The notes: generated by a model not told the origin, from the letters alone. A stretch of 24,029 nucleotides of DNA from Folioceros fuciformis (GCA_049999805.1 JBNGIO010006298.1:166278-190306); one strand, 5' to 3'. Shown: positions 7,883 through 18,640, counted from the first letter of the stretch. Numbers and translations: made by a program.

Positions 7883-9409
7883 ATGAGTGTAATTGACATT
7901 CTAACGCGAGTGGATGCTGTTTGCAAAAAGTACGAAAAGTATGACCTCGACAAGCAGAGGGAGCAGCAGGTCTCCGGAACTGATCCATTCATCAGGTTGT
8001 ATGCAGTGGTGGAATCTGAGATCCAAGCCATAGTGCAGGTTTGCTCACTTACGTATGCCAGCCGCTCTTCTTTTATCTGGGTTAGGGTTCCTTGATGCTG
8101 AACTTAGTAGTTGCGTGTGGGCAGAAAGCAAATGATGTCTCTGCTGAGACCAACAGAGCAGCAGCAGCAACACTGAATGCAGAGATACGAAGGTCCAAAG
8201 CTGCTTTGAAGAATGAGATACCTAAGCTGCAAAAGCTTGCGCTCAAGAAGGTTGGGTGATCTTGGTGTGAATTTCAGGGCTTGTAGGTAGGAGAGAATTT
8301 TGCCGCCTGGCACTGATTCAAACTAGATATGGGTGCCTTACGCGGACAGGTTAAGGGACTTAGCAGAGATGAGCAGGACGCACGACCAGATTTGGTCCTA
8401 GCCCTGGAAGAGAGGATTGAATCCATTTCGGATGGAGTCACCACAGGCAGACGAGGTGCATGGGGTGGGAGAGCAGGACCCACGCGATCCGAGATTCGCA
8501 TTGATTCTGTCAACCCAGGTACTGGAGCCAGGGACCCAGCTTGTGTCTGTCTACTGATGCATTAGGCTAATTGTCTGGGTAAGCATCTGGGGGCCTCGGG
8601 CGGAAGGTCAGGTGGATTTCATCATTATGTGAGAAGTGAGCAAGCATAGACTCAAGACTGATAGGGTGGATAAGGTGGATTTGCAGATGACTTCAATGCT
8701 TCTCATTATGAGCAAACCGAAGAGTCTAGTAATTTCCGCCAAGAATATGAAGATCGCAGAAGGAAGCAAGTACGTTATCTTATTTCACGGTTCCAGAGGA
8801 AAACTGTCTGCTTTCCGAAGGCTGCCCGTGATAACGTCCCGCTTCTCCGTTTGCTCTTGAATGAGAGTACTGCAGGATCAGAATCTGGATGTAATTGCAG
8901 AAGGACTCTCAACTTTGACTAACCTGGCAGGAGACATGAATGAGGTGTGTCGTTTTCTTGAATGCCAAGGTTTGGGTTGAAATGTTTTTGCCTGCTGCAC
9001 TTTTGGATTCTAACTGCCGTCACTGACGGTGCAGGAGCTGAGCAAGCAAGAAGTACTCCTTGATGAGATAGACAACAAGGTGAGTAGACGTGGCTCAATC
9101 TCGTATCATTTGCACTAGATGACTTCATCCAAGTTTTTTTTTATGGAAATTTGAATCCGTGGCAGGTGGACAAAGCCTCCTCCGACCTGAAGAGCACTAA
9201 TGCAAGACTGCGAGACACAGTCACCAAGGTTGTACCTTATTTGTGCATGTTGAGATCAGCAACCTTGCCTAGGTTTCCTAAAGTTTTAGATGTCCACTGC
9301 ACTGAAACCAATTTGTTGTATTTTGTAGTTGCGGTCAACTCGAAACTTTTGCATCGATATTGTCCTTCTCATCATCGTGCTTGGTATAGCAGCATACTTG
9401 TACAAGTAA
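7883..9409 (+). CDS. SYP71: SYP71-like Qc-SNARE (syntaxin of plants 7 family)
   Basis: Eight coding exons give 263 aa: 7883-8038, 8125-8250, 8350-8518, 8687-8769, 8876-8944, 9035-9079, 9166-9228 and 9329-9409. All introns are GT-AG, 86-168 nt, and the frame closes exactly. The start MSVIDILTRVDAVCKKYEKY is the hallmark SYP7 N-terminus, and the length is close to Arabidopsis SYP71 (about 266 aa). Residues 1 to about 170 form the N-terminal helical domain with the NRAAAATLNAEIRRSK segment. The SNARE helix covers about 174-236, with the zero-layer Gln in ELSKQ at 206. A C-terminal anchor lies at about 244-262, followed by a single Lys. Known SYP7 proteins act as Qc-SNAREs in fusion at the ER and plasma membrane/cell plate. 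All key features are intact, so it is probably functional. The neighbour at 12282-14924 is convergent and unrelated. Confidence 0.95.
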
Positions 9410-9880
9410 GTGAAGCACCGTCGTCTGAATGTGCCATTTTTGCTATGTCTGTGCGTAAGAAGTTTGGTAACCGCATGTCTTTGGAATTGTCCGCTCGTGC
9501 AGTGTGCTCAAGTGAGTGTCGGGTAGGAGTCATAATCTTTCTGCGATAGCGAAAGACTACTCTGCCTGAGATGGTCGTGCTCCAAATTCTGGACGGATTA
9601 GTCTTGGAGCACATTGCTACCCGGGATGCTGGTGGAGCACGAGCGATTCTCAACTTTGGGTTTTGTGGCTTATTTCCCTTGGCGCTGAGATTTACTGCCT
9701 TGTCCTATCAGTTATCTTGTGAGCGTGGTGGAATAGTTTCTGAACCATGCCTTCGATTCGTTTCCGTCATATTCATTCAACTAGCTTGGAGCCGCGCTGT
9801 GGCCTACGAGTGGATTTATGTAGTAGTTTCCGTTGAGATAAAAGCAAAATTCTATTTCCTGAACACGTCATGACCAGATA
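9410..9880 (+). other. Probable 3' untranslated region of the SNARE gene
   Basis: Sequence after the TAA at 9407-9409 is mixed in composition and stays distinct from the C/A-rich block that starts near 9880. No canonical AATAAA was found; a weak A-rich element (GATAAAAGCAAAATTC) lies at 9837-9852. The true end cannot be fixed from sequence. Confidence 0.35.
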
Positions 9881-12281
9881 TAACGTCCAAGGAGCGATTA
9901 CTACACTACAAGTATCTTGCACTTCTCACTACACAAATTTTCTCACAGTCACGGTCACGAATGCTACAACTGATTACTCCTTCCTAGACAGTCTTCACAG
10001 CTGTTTCCAGATCAAGAACGTGTTAAACAACTTTCCCTTCCGCAGCTGAAAGCTCTGCTCATTTGCAAAAACACCTGCCATAAACCGAATCTTCCTGAGA
10101 TCCTTCACTAAACCGGATAACGATGCCAATCCACAAACTCCAGGAAGACCTGGCTTGCGGAGAGACACACACGCGCCACGGTTGAAAGACCAACCACCGC
10201 ATATCCATGCCGGTTACTCCATGTGGGCTACGCTGACTGCAAAACAAGAATGGAACTAATCAGATCCTAGTGTCTCAACAGATTGCATCCTGATGGCAAC
10301 TCATCATAAACACGACCAGGCAGTTACCGACATAACCTGCAGGCCAGCCATCCATTCCTAGACAGACTGATGGGGGACGATCTCCAGCTGCAAAACACCT
10401 CCTCAAGCAACCAGAACCGCCATCAGAATCCAACCACGTACTCTGCCTCTTTCTCTTCAATCTTCTGAAGTTCTCAACTCCTCAGACATACGAAAGTCCA
10501 CTCACGTCTGCATCACAGACATTCCACATCATCTGCGAGCAGGTGGACTCAAAATATTTCACCGATCGATCCACATTCATCTGTTGCTTCCACCACTGAA
10601 AAACCTGTCATTATTCTGTCAGTGGGCGATTTGCCAGCCAATACTTCTTTTGCCATTCCTTCCCTTCACGCTTTCAGAAGATAAGCTGACTCAAAGAGTA
10701 ACCTCAAGCCATTAAGCCACAAACTAATCTGTTCATAGCCTCCCGTGATACGCCACAAGTCCCATTAAAGTTGCTTGGACCTGCGAGGCAACTAACTAGC
10801 ATGTCTAACTGAAGTCCTTCCGGGATATTCTGCCAACCAAATCACTTCTGTTGTACGTTTCCAACATCACTGAATCCTAAGAATCCCGAAGACTGCCAGG
10901 ATTTTAAAAAGCACCCTGGCAACCTTCCTGCACATCCCCCACTCCTGCACTCCTTCTAACCATGGGACTCATCCAACCTCAGCAAGTTCCCAGATCCAGT
11001 GTAAGAACACGGTACACACCACACATCAACTCCACTTTCATCGCCACCACCGCAGAACATTCAGTTGAATTCGTCATTGCAAGATCGAGGTGAAGCTCAA
11101 CCACACCTTGCCTGCAGTATGCCAGTTATGCCCCGCACCTTACCTGCTCTTTTAAAGCTTCCTAACTAAAACTAGAGGAAAAACAAAAGGAAAAACAAAA
11201 GTTCACCACTATCGTTCTGCTGGTGGAGGTGTGCTAACACGAAACACCTCAGTTCCTCGAGCTATTTTCACCCAATAGAAACTGGAGTGCCAGAGTTCTG
11301 ACTTGCCCATCTTCCAGGCATTCATCACGCGCACCCCAAGGAGGCGTGCCTGACACCTGCCTGCATCTATCGAACCTTGCAGCTTCTACACTGAACAACA
11401 CATGTACAGACATTTACAAGGCAAGCACACACTTGCCACCAGTTATCCTCAGACGTGCAGTAATCCTCAAACCTCCGACGATTATTGACCTGCACTAAAA
11501 CGTTGGCTACCCTACAAACTGTCGTGTGAAAAGAGATCCTGCCCTAAAGGACGTCGAACCTGCTCCCCATACTGTAGTGTACGCCTGCCTCTAACCATCA
11601 GAAGTATAGTACAACAAAGGGGCCCACATTCAGGCTGTCTATGGAAGTCAAAAAACCCTCCGCTAGAATGTATCTACCTGAAGACTACGAAGAATTGCAG
11701 AGACATAGAAGACCAATTCCTTCTCCCTCTCACGATCTGCTACCACCTTCTGCCCCTGACCAAGTCCAAATCTTCATTCACCGCAGATCCGGGAGCATTC
11801 CAAGTAAAGACAAGTGTATAATTACATACTACACAAAGGACTCCGCAAGCCTCTTCCTTTGCTAGCCAGCAAGAGTCACCGAAACGTGTGAGCTGTCCAA
11901 CCCCGCCCTGCCTTCCACAGAAGCTGAAAGGCTTCACATATGTTGCTAGGCACAGTTCAGCAACCTCCACAAACCTCCTAATCCACACGCTGTACAGTTG
12001 CAGCAATCTCGTTCTCAGCTGCAGACCTAAGAGACTCCTCCAAAGCCCAAGTATTCTCCCGTAACCTCTCCAAGTATGACTGATCCAATGTATCACCTAC
12101 ATGATGGCATAATGCACTCGGCAAAAGCAGAACACAAAGCCTGCTGCTTGCAAAGTTACCAAACTGCTGTCTCTGCCCTACACATTCATTGCATTCGTCC
12201 CCAGCCACCACCACCCACGACCTCCACCCCAGCACCCACCTACATCCCCCAATCCTTCCTGTCAAGCTGTGCTCTACAGCG
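9881..12281. other. C/A-rich, G-poor block between two convergent genes
   Basis: About 2.4 kb with no convincing gene on either strand. The + strand is visibly rich in C and A and poor in G, so the - strand is G/T-rich like the sense strand of the adjacent 880-codon gene. This fits a long 3' untranslated region or read-through transcript of that gene. A 74-codon + frame at 11641-11865 and two - frames (11740-12096, 11978-12373) lack recognisable domains and are best taken as chance. Confidence 0.4.
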
Positions 12282-14924
12282 CTAACCAAGTTGGAGAATC
12301 CTCTTGAGCCTCTCAGTCGCAAGAGTCTCTTCAAATTTCTCCAGTCCGTCCACCACTCTACTTCCAGAGACATCCATATTCAAAAGCCGCCTCAAGTCCC
12401 TGGCAACAGAGGACACGTCTGGCCCAATCTGCAAAACTGCACCAGAACCTGATGATGTTCGAGAAGGTGAAGACGGAGCTGAAGAAGACCCTCCCACAGA
12501 CGAGAATTCCTGGAACGATCCTTCACCAGCAGAAGATTCTTCAGAAAGTTCGTCGCTTGACTCAGAAGATGAGTCGGATTCACTTGAAACCACATCCAAA
12601 TCACTTGCCGCCGAATCCCTGATTTTGTGAAGGGAAAACTTAGGCATCGGAAGAGAACTAGGAGGGGGAGAATTGGAATAAGCTGGCCCTGCCCATCTCT
12701 CATTGGCTGGGGATCTTGGCCCGAGGAATAAGATATCCGATAATGAGTCGAGGAAACCAAAGTTGCCACTGCTGCTTTTCAACGGATAGCCCGGCACCGA
12801 GCTAATGCTCCCTGGAGACACTACGACAGGGTGCACGACAACCGACCTCCCTCGAGGACTCCCACTCTTCTCTCTGACCTTGGTAATACTTGGCACCAGG
12901 TCTTTCACAGGGGAATCTCCCCTCCTTACATGCTGATCAGCGTCCACAGACCCCCGTTTGCCCTCACGAGATTTGGGGCGCACAGGTCTCTGTTGAGCAT
13001 TGTCAGACCTCCTCTCGCGGCTGGAAGATGCACGGGAACTCCGCTGACCATCAAACTTGTCCCCAGATACGTCCTCAACCTGAGGAACATCACTATTCTT
13101 GGAAGGGGTTGTGACTCCCTTCTGCAGGGCCTCACCCTTACTTTTTCGATACGTTAAGCTCGCTTTCTTCGAAGTGGAAGCATCTACTGCCACAGTCGGC
13201 CCTTCATACGTGGAGGACTGCCAATCACTTCCCTCGGAAGCATCCCCAACGCTGCTCCTTGTCTCAGGTACTGTTAAGAGGCCCTTGAATAAGAGAACAT
13301 CCTTGGTCGCGGCCTCCACCTTGCTCTTCCGAAGCACCAGGCTCACTTTCCTCGCAGTGGAGGCATCCACTGTCACCGTCGACCCCTTCTGCACAGACGA
13401 CTGCCCATCCCCTTCCTCAGCGGCATCTGCAAGACTGCTCTTTGGCTCATCTGCTGTTACAAGGCCCCTGTGTAAGGGTACACCTTTGGCCACAGCCTCG
13501 ATCTGACTTCTTGGATGTAACAAGTTCACTTTCATTGCAGCAGATGACTCTGATGCCACAGCGGGCCCTTGCTGCGTGGCGGCCTTCCCATCACGTTCCT
13601 CAGCAGCATCTGCAACACTGCTCCTCGTCCCATCTCCTGTTAGGACTAGGCTCCTGGCTGGGGGAACATCCTTAGCAACCACCTCACCCTTGCTCTTTCG
13701 ATGCAACAAACTCACTGTCTTAGCGGTAGACGCATCTAATGCCACAGTCGGCCCTCCATGAGTGGAGGACTGCCCATCGCCCTGCTCGGCAGCATGTTCA
13801 AAACTGCTCCCTGTCTCACCTGCTGTCGGCAGGCTCTTCGAAGAGGGAACATCCTTGGCAGCGGCCTCACCCTTACTCTTCCGGTGCAACAAGCTCGCTT
13901 TCTTCACGGTAGACGCCTCGAAGGCCAGAGTCGGCCCTCGGTGAGTGGAGGACTGCCCATCGCCATGCTCAGCAGCATTTACAACACTGCTCCTTGTGTC
14001 ATTTGCAGTGAGCAGGCCCTTAGATGATGGAACATCTTTGGCTGCAGCAGCTTCAGCCAAAGCCGCGGGTGGAGGTGCAGGAAGCCCGTTCTTGTAAATT
14101 TCAGACAGCGGCACCCCAGTGATGATGGCAAGATTCTCAGCCGCCGCCTCCTTGGTCTGGGGTCTCTTGAGGATGGTGATGACGGGAGCAGCCAATGTCA
14201 CGCTTCTCTGCCTGGAAGAGGATGTCGATCTCTCCGAGTCTTGCCTGCCCTTGAAAATGTCGGCACTGACAGAGCCTCTTTCTCTCTCCGGAACCCTCCT
14301 GTCCGGCGGCCGCCTGTCAAGAACGTCAGGCCTCCGGTCGGAAGCGGAGCAGTCGGAAATGCCTTTAGCTGGCCGCTTGTCAAGCGAGCCTCTGCCCCTC
14401 TCCAGGGGCTTCTTGTCTGAGGTCCTGTCCAAAACGGCGGCCTCGGAGCCCCTCCTGTCCAACACCTTCTTGCCATGCACCCGCTCCAGCACAGCGGCGG
14501 GCTTGGGCAAAACTCCGGAACGAAAAATTCTTGCTCCGTTAAACTGGCCTCCTGACAGCGCCGATTGAGAGGACCCAAAGAAGGTAGCACTCATGCCGTG
14601 TGACGACGACAACCTGGAAGAAGAAGAAGAAGAAGAAAAAGGAGAAGAAGGAGGAGAAGAAGAAGAAGCAGCGTGCATGAGTCGGGCTGGAGACCCGGTG
14701 GCGGAAGCGGCCAAACCCCGTAGAACACCAACAGATATGTCTCCACTGAGATACCACGACGCATCCGACATCATGGACGCAATTGTTACTTGAGAGGATG
14801 TCTTCCCAGACTTCCTCCTCGCTCTTGGATTAGCCCCCAGCGGAGAAGCTACGCCAGGAACGGTCCTGGCATGATGCCGGTACTCCGTAAGATGGTCCCT
14901 GGCTGGGAGCACTGCGGTTTCCAT
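12282..14924 (-). CDS. Large low-complexity repeat protein with a PNRC/EDC1-like proline motif
   Basis: One uninterrupted exon of 880 codons. I take the ATG at 14922-14924, in a strong context (GAGCCATGG). From the N-terminus: a poly-Ser tract (about 86-107); a charged region rich in short LDRR-like repeats (about 145-215); five repeats of 61-62 residues (about 293-598), each with KDVP, a Ser/Asp-rich middle and LLHRKSKGE or a variant; a basic Ser/Arg-rich part; the motif ERWAGPAYSNSPPPSSLPMP at about 742-761; an acidic Ser/Glu block (about 770-805); and a short C-terminal helix-like segment. The Y-x-x-SPxPssLPxPkF pattern resembles the proline-rich motif of PNRC/EDC1 proteins, which in yeast and animals binds the DCP1 EVH1 domain and stimulates mRNA decapping. 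A decapping role here is inference from that motif. Most of the chain is probably disordered. Expression is not proven, but 2.6 kb open in a stop-rich genome argues for a real gene. Confidence 0.85.
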   Translation of the reverse strand: METAVLPARDHLTEYRHHARTVPGVASPLGANPRARRKSGKTSSQVTIASMMSDASWYLSGDISVGVLRGLAASATGSPARLMHAASSSSPPSSPFSSSSSSSRLSSSHGMSATFFGSSQSALSGGQFNGARIFRSGVLPKPAAVLERVHGKKVLDRRGSEAAVLDRTSDKKPLERGRGSLDKRPAKGISDCSASDRRPDVLDRRPPDRRVPERERGSVSADIFKGRQDSERSTSSSRQRSVTLAAPVITILKRPQTKEAAAENLAIITGVPLSEIYKNGLPAPPPAALAEAAAAKDVPSSKGLLTANDTRSSVVNAAEHGDGQSSTHRGPTLAFEASTVKKASLLHRKSKGEAAAKDVPSSKSLPTAGETGSSFEHAAEQGDGQSSTHGGPTVALDASTAKTVSLLHRKSKGEVVAKDVPPARSLVLTGDGTRSSVADAAEERDGKAATQQGPAVASESSAAMKVNLLHPRSQIEAVAKGVPLHRGLVTADEPKSSLADAAEEGDGQSSVQKGSTVTVDASTARKVSLVLRKSKVEAATKDVLLFKGLLTVPETRSSVGDASEGSDWQSSTYEGPTVAVDASTSKKASLTYRKSKGEALQKGVTTPSKNSDVPQVEDVSGDKFDGQRSSRASSSRERRSDNAQQRPVRPKSREGKRGSVDADQHVRRGDSPVKDLVPSITKVREKSGSPRGRSVVVHPVVVSPGSISSVPGYPLKSSSGNFGFLDSLSDILFLGPRSPANERWAGPAYSNSPPPSSLPMPKFSLHKIRDSAASDLDVVSSESDSSSESSDELSEESSAGEGSFQEFSSVGGSSSAPSSPSRTSSGSGAVLQIGPDVSSVARDLRRLLNMDVSGSRVVDGLEKFEETLATERLKRILQLG
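12636..12704 (-). other. PNRC/EDC1-like proline-rich motif within the 880-aa protein
   Basis: These 23 codons encode the segment from NERWAGPAY to SSLPMPKF. An aromatic-Ala-Gly-Pro start, then S-P-P-P-S-S-L-P-x-P-K-F, is the pattern seen in PNRC-type decapping co-activators. The Pro residues and the final aromatic are all present. The flanks are low-complexity, so this short island stands out as conserved-looking. Confidence 0.5.
13131..14048 (-). repeat. Five in-frame repeats of about 183 bp in the 880-aa gene
   Basis: Five consecutive units of 61, 61, 62, 61 and 61 codons. Units 1 and 2 are the most alike (AAAKDVPSSK...HRKSKGE in both). Unit 3 has an extra codon and the most divergent end. 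A sixth unit starts (ALQKGV) and breaks off. Because the unit length is a multiple of three, copy-number change keeps the frame open. Confidence 0.9.
14616..14669. repeat. GAA-rich microsatellite encoding the poly-Ser tract
   Basis: An imperfect (GAA)n run on the + strand, read on the - strand as TCT/TCC/TTC codons, giving Ser with a few Pro and Phe in the 880-aa protein. The frame is kept across it. Confidence 0.85.
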
Positions 14925-15560
14925 GGCTCGCAAGAATGTACCACTACTACCCTAGGCACAAAATGCAGGTTTCGCTGCCGCTGCCGCTTTCTTTGGCCGC
15001 CCTGCTCTACGAGACAAGGCCACCTGCAACCGCTACCCCGCCCCTACCTACCGCTCTGCCCCAGGTCTTAGCAGTCTTTCCCACTCCGTTGCTCGTCTCC
15101 ACAAGGCCTTCCTCCTGACCACCCAACTTTCTTCTTTCCACCAGCAACTTGAAACACCCAAACTCATGGGTGGAACGAACACACCGCCCTGCCGAAAGCG
15201 TGCTTCCGCCGCAGCCTCCAGCATAAGCCCACACCGCTGTGTGGGAACGTGGAGCCGACCGTCAAAGGCAAAGCAGAGCTCGGATCTGGCAGCAAGCAGC
15301 ACAGCATGTGAGTGAGGCTCTCCGTCAGCCACCACCAAACCCTCGTCCCCAGATCTGGAGACAGAAACACCAACCTTTCTCGGGGCAAATTTACTCGGGG
15401 CGTGTACGACTCGTGTAGCTGCTTAGCTGCCTGCCTCTCAGACTCTCCTTCTGTGTGGCCTTCGCAGTAGGAGTCGGTGCTGGTACAACAACCTCCAATG
15501 ATCGTAGCATGTGAGAGAGAAAGCTGCATTGCCTCTTATTTATGTTTCAGGCCGCTGGTG
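14925..15560 (-). promoter_or_regulatory. Probable leader and core promoter of the 880-aa gene
   Basis: Upstream of the ATG at 14924 the - strand has no long coding frame with recognisable content. A TATA-like CATAAATAAG lies at about 15537-15547 on the - strand, which would place transcription start near 15510 and give a leader of about 585 nt. This is a composition and motif argument only; a leader intron cannot be excluded. Confidence 0.3.
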
Positions 15561-15864
15561 GGTACGAAACAGCCACAAGGGCCTAGGGAGGCATCGTACC
15601 ACCAACGAGGAAACTAACATAAATTACGCTCGATTATTAGCTTCGGCCAAAACTGCCAGGATATTTTCTACATACAAAGACATGTACACACCGGAGGCCG
15701 TCGGCGTGCTTTTAATTTCATTTTTCCCATAATGAATCCAATTTGGCATGTCCAATAAGGAAGCTTCCATGAGGAACACGCAAGAAGGTTTGGTTTCCGA
15801 CGCTGCCTGCCTGGTGAACTGGGTTTCTAGGGTGGGCCTCATTTATCTAACGTTATGTCATAAT

Positions 15865-15900
15865 CTCCTCTCTCTCTCTCTTCCTCTCTTTCTCTCTCTT
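15865..15900. repeat. CT/GA microsatellite
   Basis: A 36-bp pyrimidine run of CT repeats on + (GA on -), upstream of the 880-aa gene. GA repeats are common in plant promoter regions, but no regulatory role is shown here. Confidence 0.85.
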
Positions 15901-16080
15901 GCACCGCCGTGTAACCGTACACCATACCCCGGACGGGATAGGTCTCCGGTCGCCGCGGAGTCAGACCGCGGAGCCATCCCTTCCACGTCGCTGCGGGAAC
16001 TCCGGGAAGGCTATGGTCGCAAGACGGCTCCCTTCCAGGGAGCCGCTGGTGCGCTTCCACGCCCTTTCCAGCTGCTAATT
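15901..16080. other. Short GC-rich island with an 8-bp hairpin
   Basis: GC-rich sequence bounded sharply by the CT repeat on the left and AT-rich DNA (AATAATAAAATTG) on the right. It contains the perfect inverted repeat CGGCTCCC-TTCCA-GGGAGCCG at 16025-16045 and CGCGGAG twice. No gene is recognised; it may be a promoter remnant or an inserted fragment. Confidence 0.4.
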
Positions 16081-16241
16081 TTGATAAATAATAAAATTGT
16101 ATAATTAGTATCCCAAGTACCAACCACACTTCTCCTTAAACTCTTGCAATAGAAGGTTCAATTGAAGTTTCGTGCACCACTCCTTCTTTACTTTTTACAA
16201 TATTCTTCTTTATAATCTAAACTTCAAACACAACATGTTGA

Positions 16242-17260
16242 TTATGAAACATTAGCGCAATCACCTCCTTTCCTTGCTGCCTCGAAACTAATTGGCTGCT
16301 TTTCATTTGACTCATCATAGTAGGAATACCACTTCATAAGAGCAAATATAGTTACCTCGTAGATGATCACCCAAGCTATGGGGATGCCATTCATATGGCA
16401 ATTTAGAGCCATAATGATGTACATTTGATACTTGTACCCGTTCACACGAAAAGTGGAATCCATAGCCAGAAGACTATTGTATCTATGTTGGACAAATGGA
16501 CAAATGTATCAAGTATGAACTGTATTTCAATCTAAGTAAAAAAAATCACTCTCGGCTAGCATGTGAAATATGAAAGCATCATGAAGCTTCATCCAAATGG
16601 CAGCACTATTTTTATTATCCTCATCAAACTTCCACACTTCGTTCTCGAGTTCTTTAACAACATTGTAACAACATTGTACTAAGTGTCAAGAGTTAAGTAG
16701 CCATGTCTAATCTTAATATATAAAATATCATGCTCATAGTTAGGCCCTTGGGAAGACATAGTTGGACAACACTTTCTAGCCGTGGAGTTGTGATACATGC
16801 ACATTATCTCATTAATGGATACCTTACAACATAGACAAAAAAGAATCGAGGATTTTTCTCTTTAAATAAATGTCGAGCCCTTACATCTATGGCCAACCCA
16901 CAACAACTTGGTCCGTATGATAAGTAGCCCGAGGCATCAATGTGTTTATTTTCATTCAAAAGTATCTTAGCAAAAGTTGGCCACCACAAAAGTTGCTTCA
17001 CTAAAAAAAAAGCTCTACAACCATGTTTTATGCTTTGGCTTGCGGTAATTTTGGATTGCCTCTATTTCGGAGATGTAGCTTTTATACTACAAGGTGTTAT
17101 TGTAGAAGGCATTACTTGTGGATTGTGATATCTAAGATGTATTGGACCACATATACAAGTCCAATACTTATACACAAAAGCGAAAAAAAAGTAAGAAATA
17201 GATGAAGGACATTGACAAGCATACATCACGTTGTGGTGTACCGCTAAACATCGCATTCAT
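16242..17260 (-). pseudogene. Degenerate MULE-like transposase
   Basis: Read on the - strand, remnants lie in the order expected of MULE/FAR1-type transposases. A segment at about 16900-17030 reads GCRAFFLVKQLLWWPTF and then NENKHIDASG, like the N-terminal region of such proteins. A following stretch with several stops includes NYEHDILYIKIRHGYL. Then 16242-16477 reads LLAMDSTFRVNGYKYQMY followed by NCHMNGIPIAWVI, which matches the start of the DDE catalytic core, whose first Asp is in the MDST motif. Later catalytic residues are missing or beyond recognition. Multiple stops make it non-functional. No terminal inverted repeats were identified. Confidence 0.6.
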
Positions 17261-17406
17261 GCATGGTTCATTAGTTAACAATACTCATATCACACCACAT
17301 TACACACACATCAGACATCACGTTGTGCTGTACCGCTAACCATCGCATTCATACATGGTTCATTAGTTAACAATACTCATACCACACCACATTACACACA
17401 CATTAA
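17223..17406. repeat. 92-bp tandem duplication
   Basis: Units 17223-17314 and 17315-17406 both start ACATCACGTTGTG and end with the CACACCACATTACACACACAT block, differing at only a few positions. The second unit runs straight into the dispersed repeat that starts near 17394. Confidence 0.9.
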
Positions 17407-17768
17407 ACACTGCATGATGATGCTGCAGCTTTATAAGAATGAAGCGTTTACTTCCTTCAGACACTACAAAATCTCCTCCATCTGCATCCACACTTCTCAT
17501 AGCTGTAACTTGGCTTCTCAAATCCTCGATCGGATACATGACCTTGCACACCGCGCACACGCACACCTTTGCCGGATTTCCAATAAGAGAATGCTCCCTC
17601 AAGAGAAAGCCTATTCCTAAAAAACAAGAGAATACAAGCTTACAACTGTAGTGAACACTGTTGAGCTAGGCTTTTATACTTGCTACCTCAGACTTGTTGC
17701 AGCCACATCCACACATCTAGTTGTGTGTCTATCTACATGACTTTATATTTTCTAATCATCTCCACTAA
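17394..17768 (-). repeat. Dispersed repeat, copy 1, with a 79-codon open frame
   Basis: This about 375-bp sequence recurs at 18647-19038 in the same orientation. On the - strand, 17363-17602 encodes a 79-aa frame beginning MREHSLIGNPAKVCVCAVCK; it has closely spaced Cys residues and a DGGDFVV segment, and runs beyond the repeat. No known family is recognised. The repeat may be a non-autonomous transposable element carrying a captured gene piece; no terminal repeats were found. Confidence 0.7.
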
Positions 17769-18004
17769 ATATATATTCATCTCCACTATATTTTCTCTTG
17801 CTTTGTGTGCAATTCTAAGTTGCTTGTTGGAGAAGGTTTTTCAATATTGTAAACCCTAGTAGGCACAAAAAAGAAAACACAAAATGTTGGTTTATGTGCA
17901 ATATATGGTAGTGTCACCTATGAATCTAATATGTTTAAAGCGACTACAACTCTGTGCCTATGTAGTTTATCATGTTTTGTGTTTACCATGTAACCTTCTT
18001 CCAT

Positions 18005-18640
18005 GCAGTGATTTTATTCTCAAAACATGGCCCCACCACATTACATAATTGTTGCAAAAGCCAATCAATGCTTCACCTACTGCCTTGGAAGTAGATATAT
18101 AAGCCTTTCTTAAGCAATTGATGTCATGCCTAATGGATGAGGCACACTCTTGTCTAGTACAAGAAAGTTACAAGGAAGTATAATGAAGTCGTAGCAAAAC
18201 TTAGAAAACATGACCATGTAAATAAAGTGATCATAAAGTTGATCCAAATGTACTTATTTTTGTCTCCCATATTACATAAAAGTACTCCACAAAAGGCATT
18301 TGCATCTTGCCCACTTTTTTTAAGAGAAGCCAAGTACGGTACCCCAAACAGTGATTCTATGTTAAATAATTATAATTAATAAAATCACCATAGTATGAAT
18401 GCTGAATTTAGTAGAAACTATTTCAGTGAGATGCTGAAAACGAGAAAACCTTAGCTGATTATGTTTGATACATTTTGATGAGAGAGATCATAAGCTTGCC
18501 ACATGTTGGTCTACCTGGCATTCAACTCGGGAACGCATGCTAGAAGGTGTTGTGTTTGGAGCATGGAATTCAGCATAATGGCCAATTGACTAAGTGAGTG
18601 TCTCCTTTCCAGCATTTGGTCATAGGGTTTAGGGTTACAT
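18005..18640. other. AT-rich spacer between the two dispersed repeat copies
   Basis: No gene, RNA or clear repeat is visible. A GGGTTTAGGGTT stretch at about 18626-18637 resembles 1.5 plant telomere units but is too short to mean more. Confidence 0.4.

Noticed and set aside
11641-11865. 74-codon + frame beginning with ATG
   Set aside because: No domain, no supporting promoter or splice pattern, and it lies in the C/A-rich block where stop codons on this strand are depleted by composition.
13099-14568. Several + strand frames of up to 149 codons inside the 880-aa gene
   Set aside because: They are antisense shadows of a repeat-rich coding sequence; the - strand frame is far longer and has protein-like motifs.
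15865-15900. CRISPR-like or regulatory repeat array at the CT run
   Set aside because: It is a simple dinucleotide microsatellite without spacers. The window is eukaryotic and no CRISPR-like array is present anywhere.
18626-18637. Telomere-like GGGTTTAGGGTT
   Set aside because: Only about 1.5 plant telomere units; expected by chance or as a remnant, with no array.
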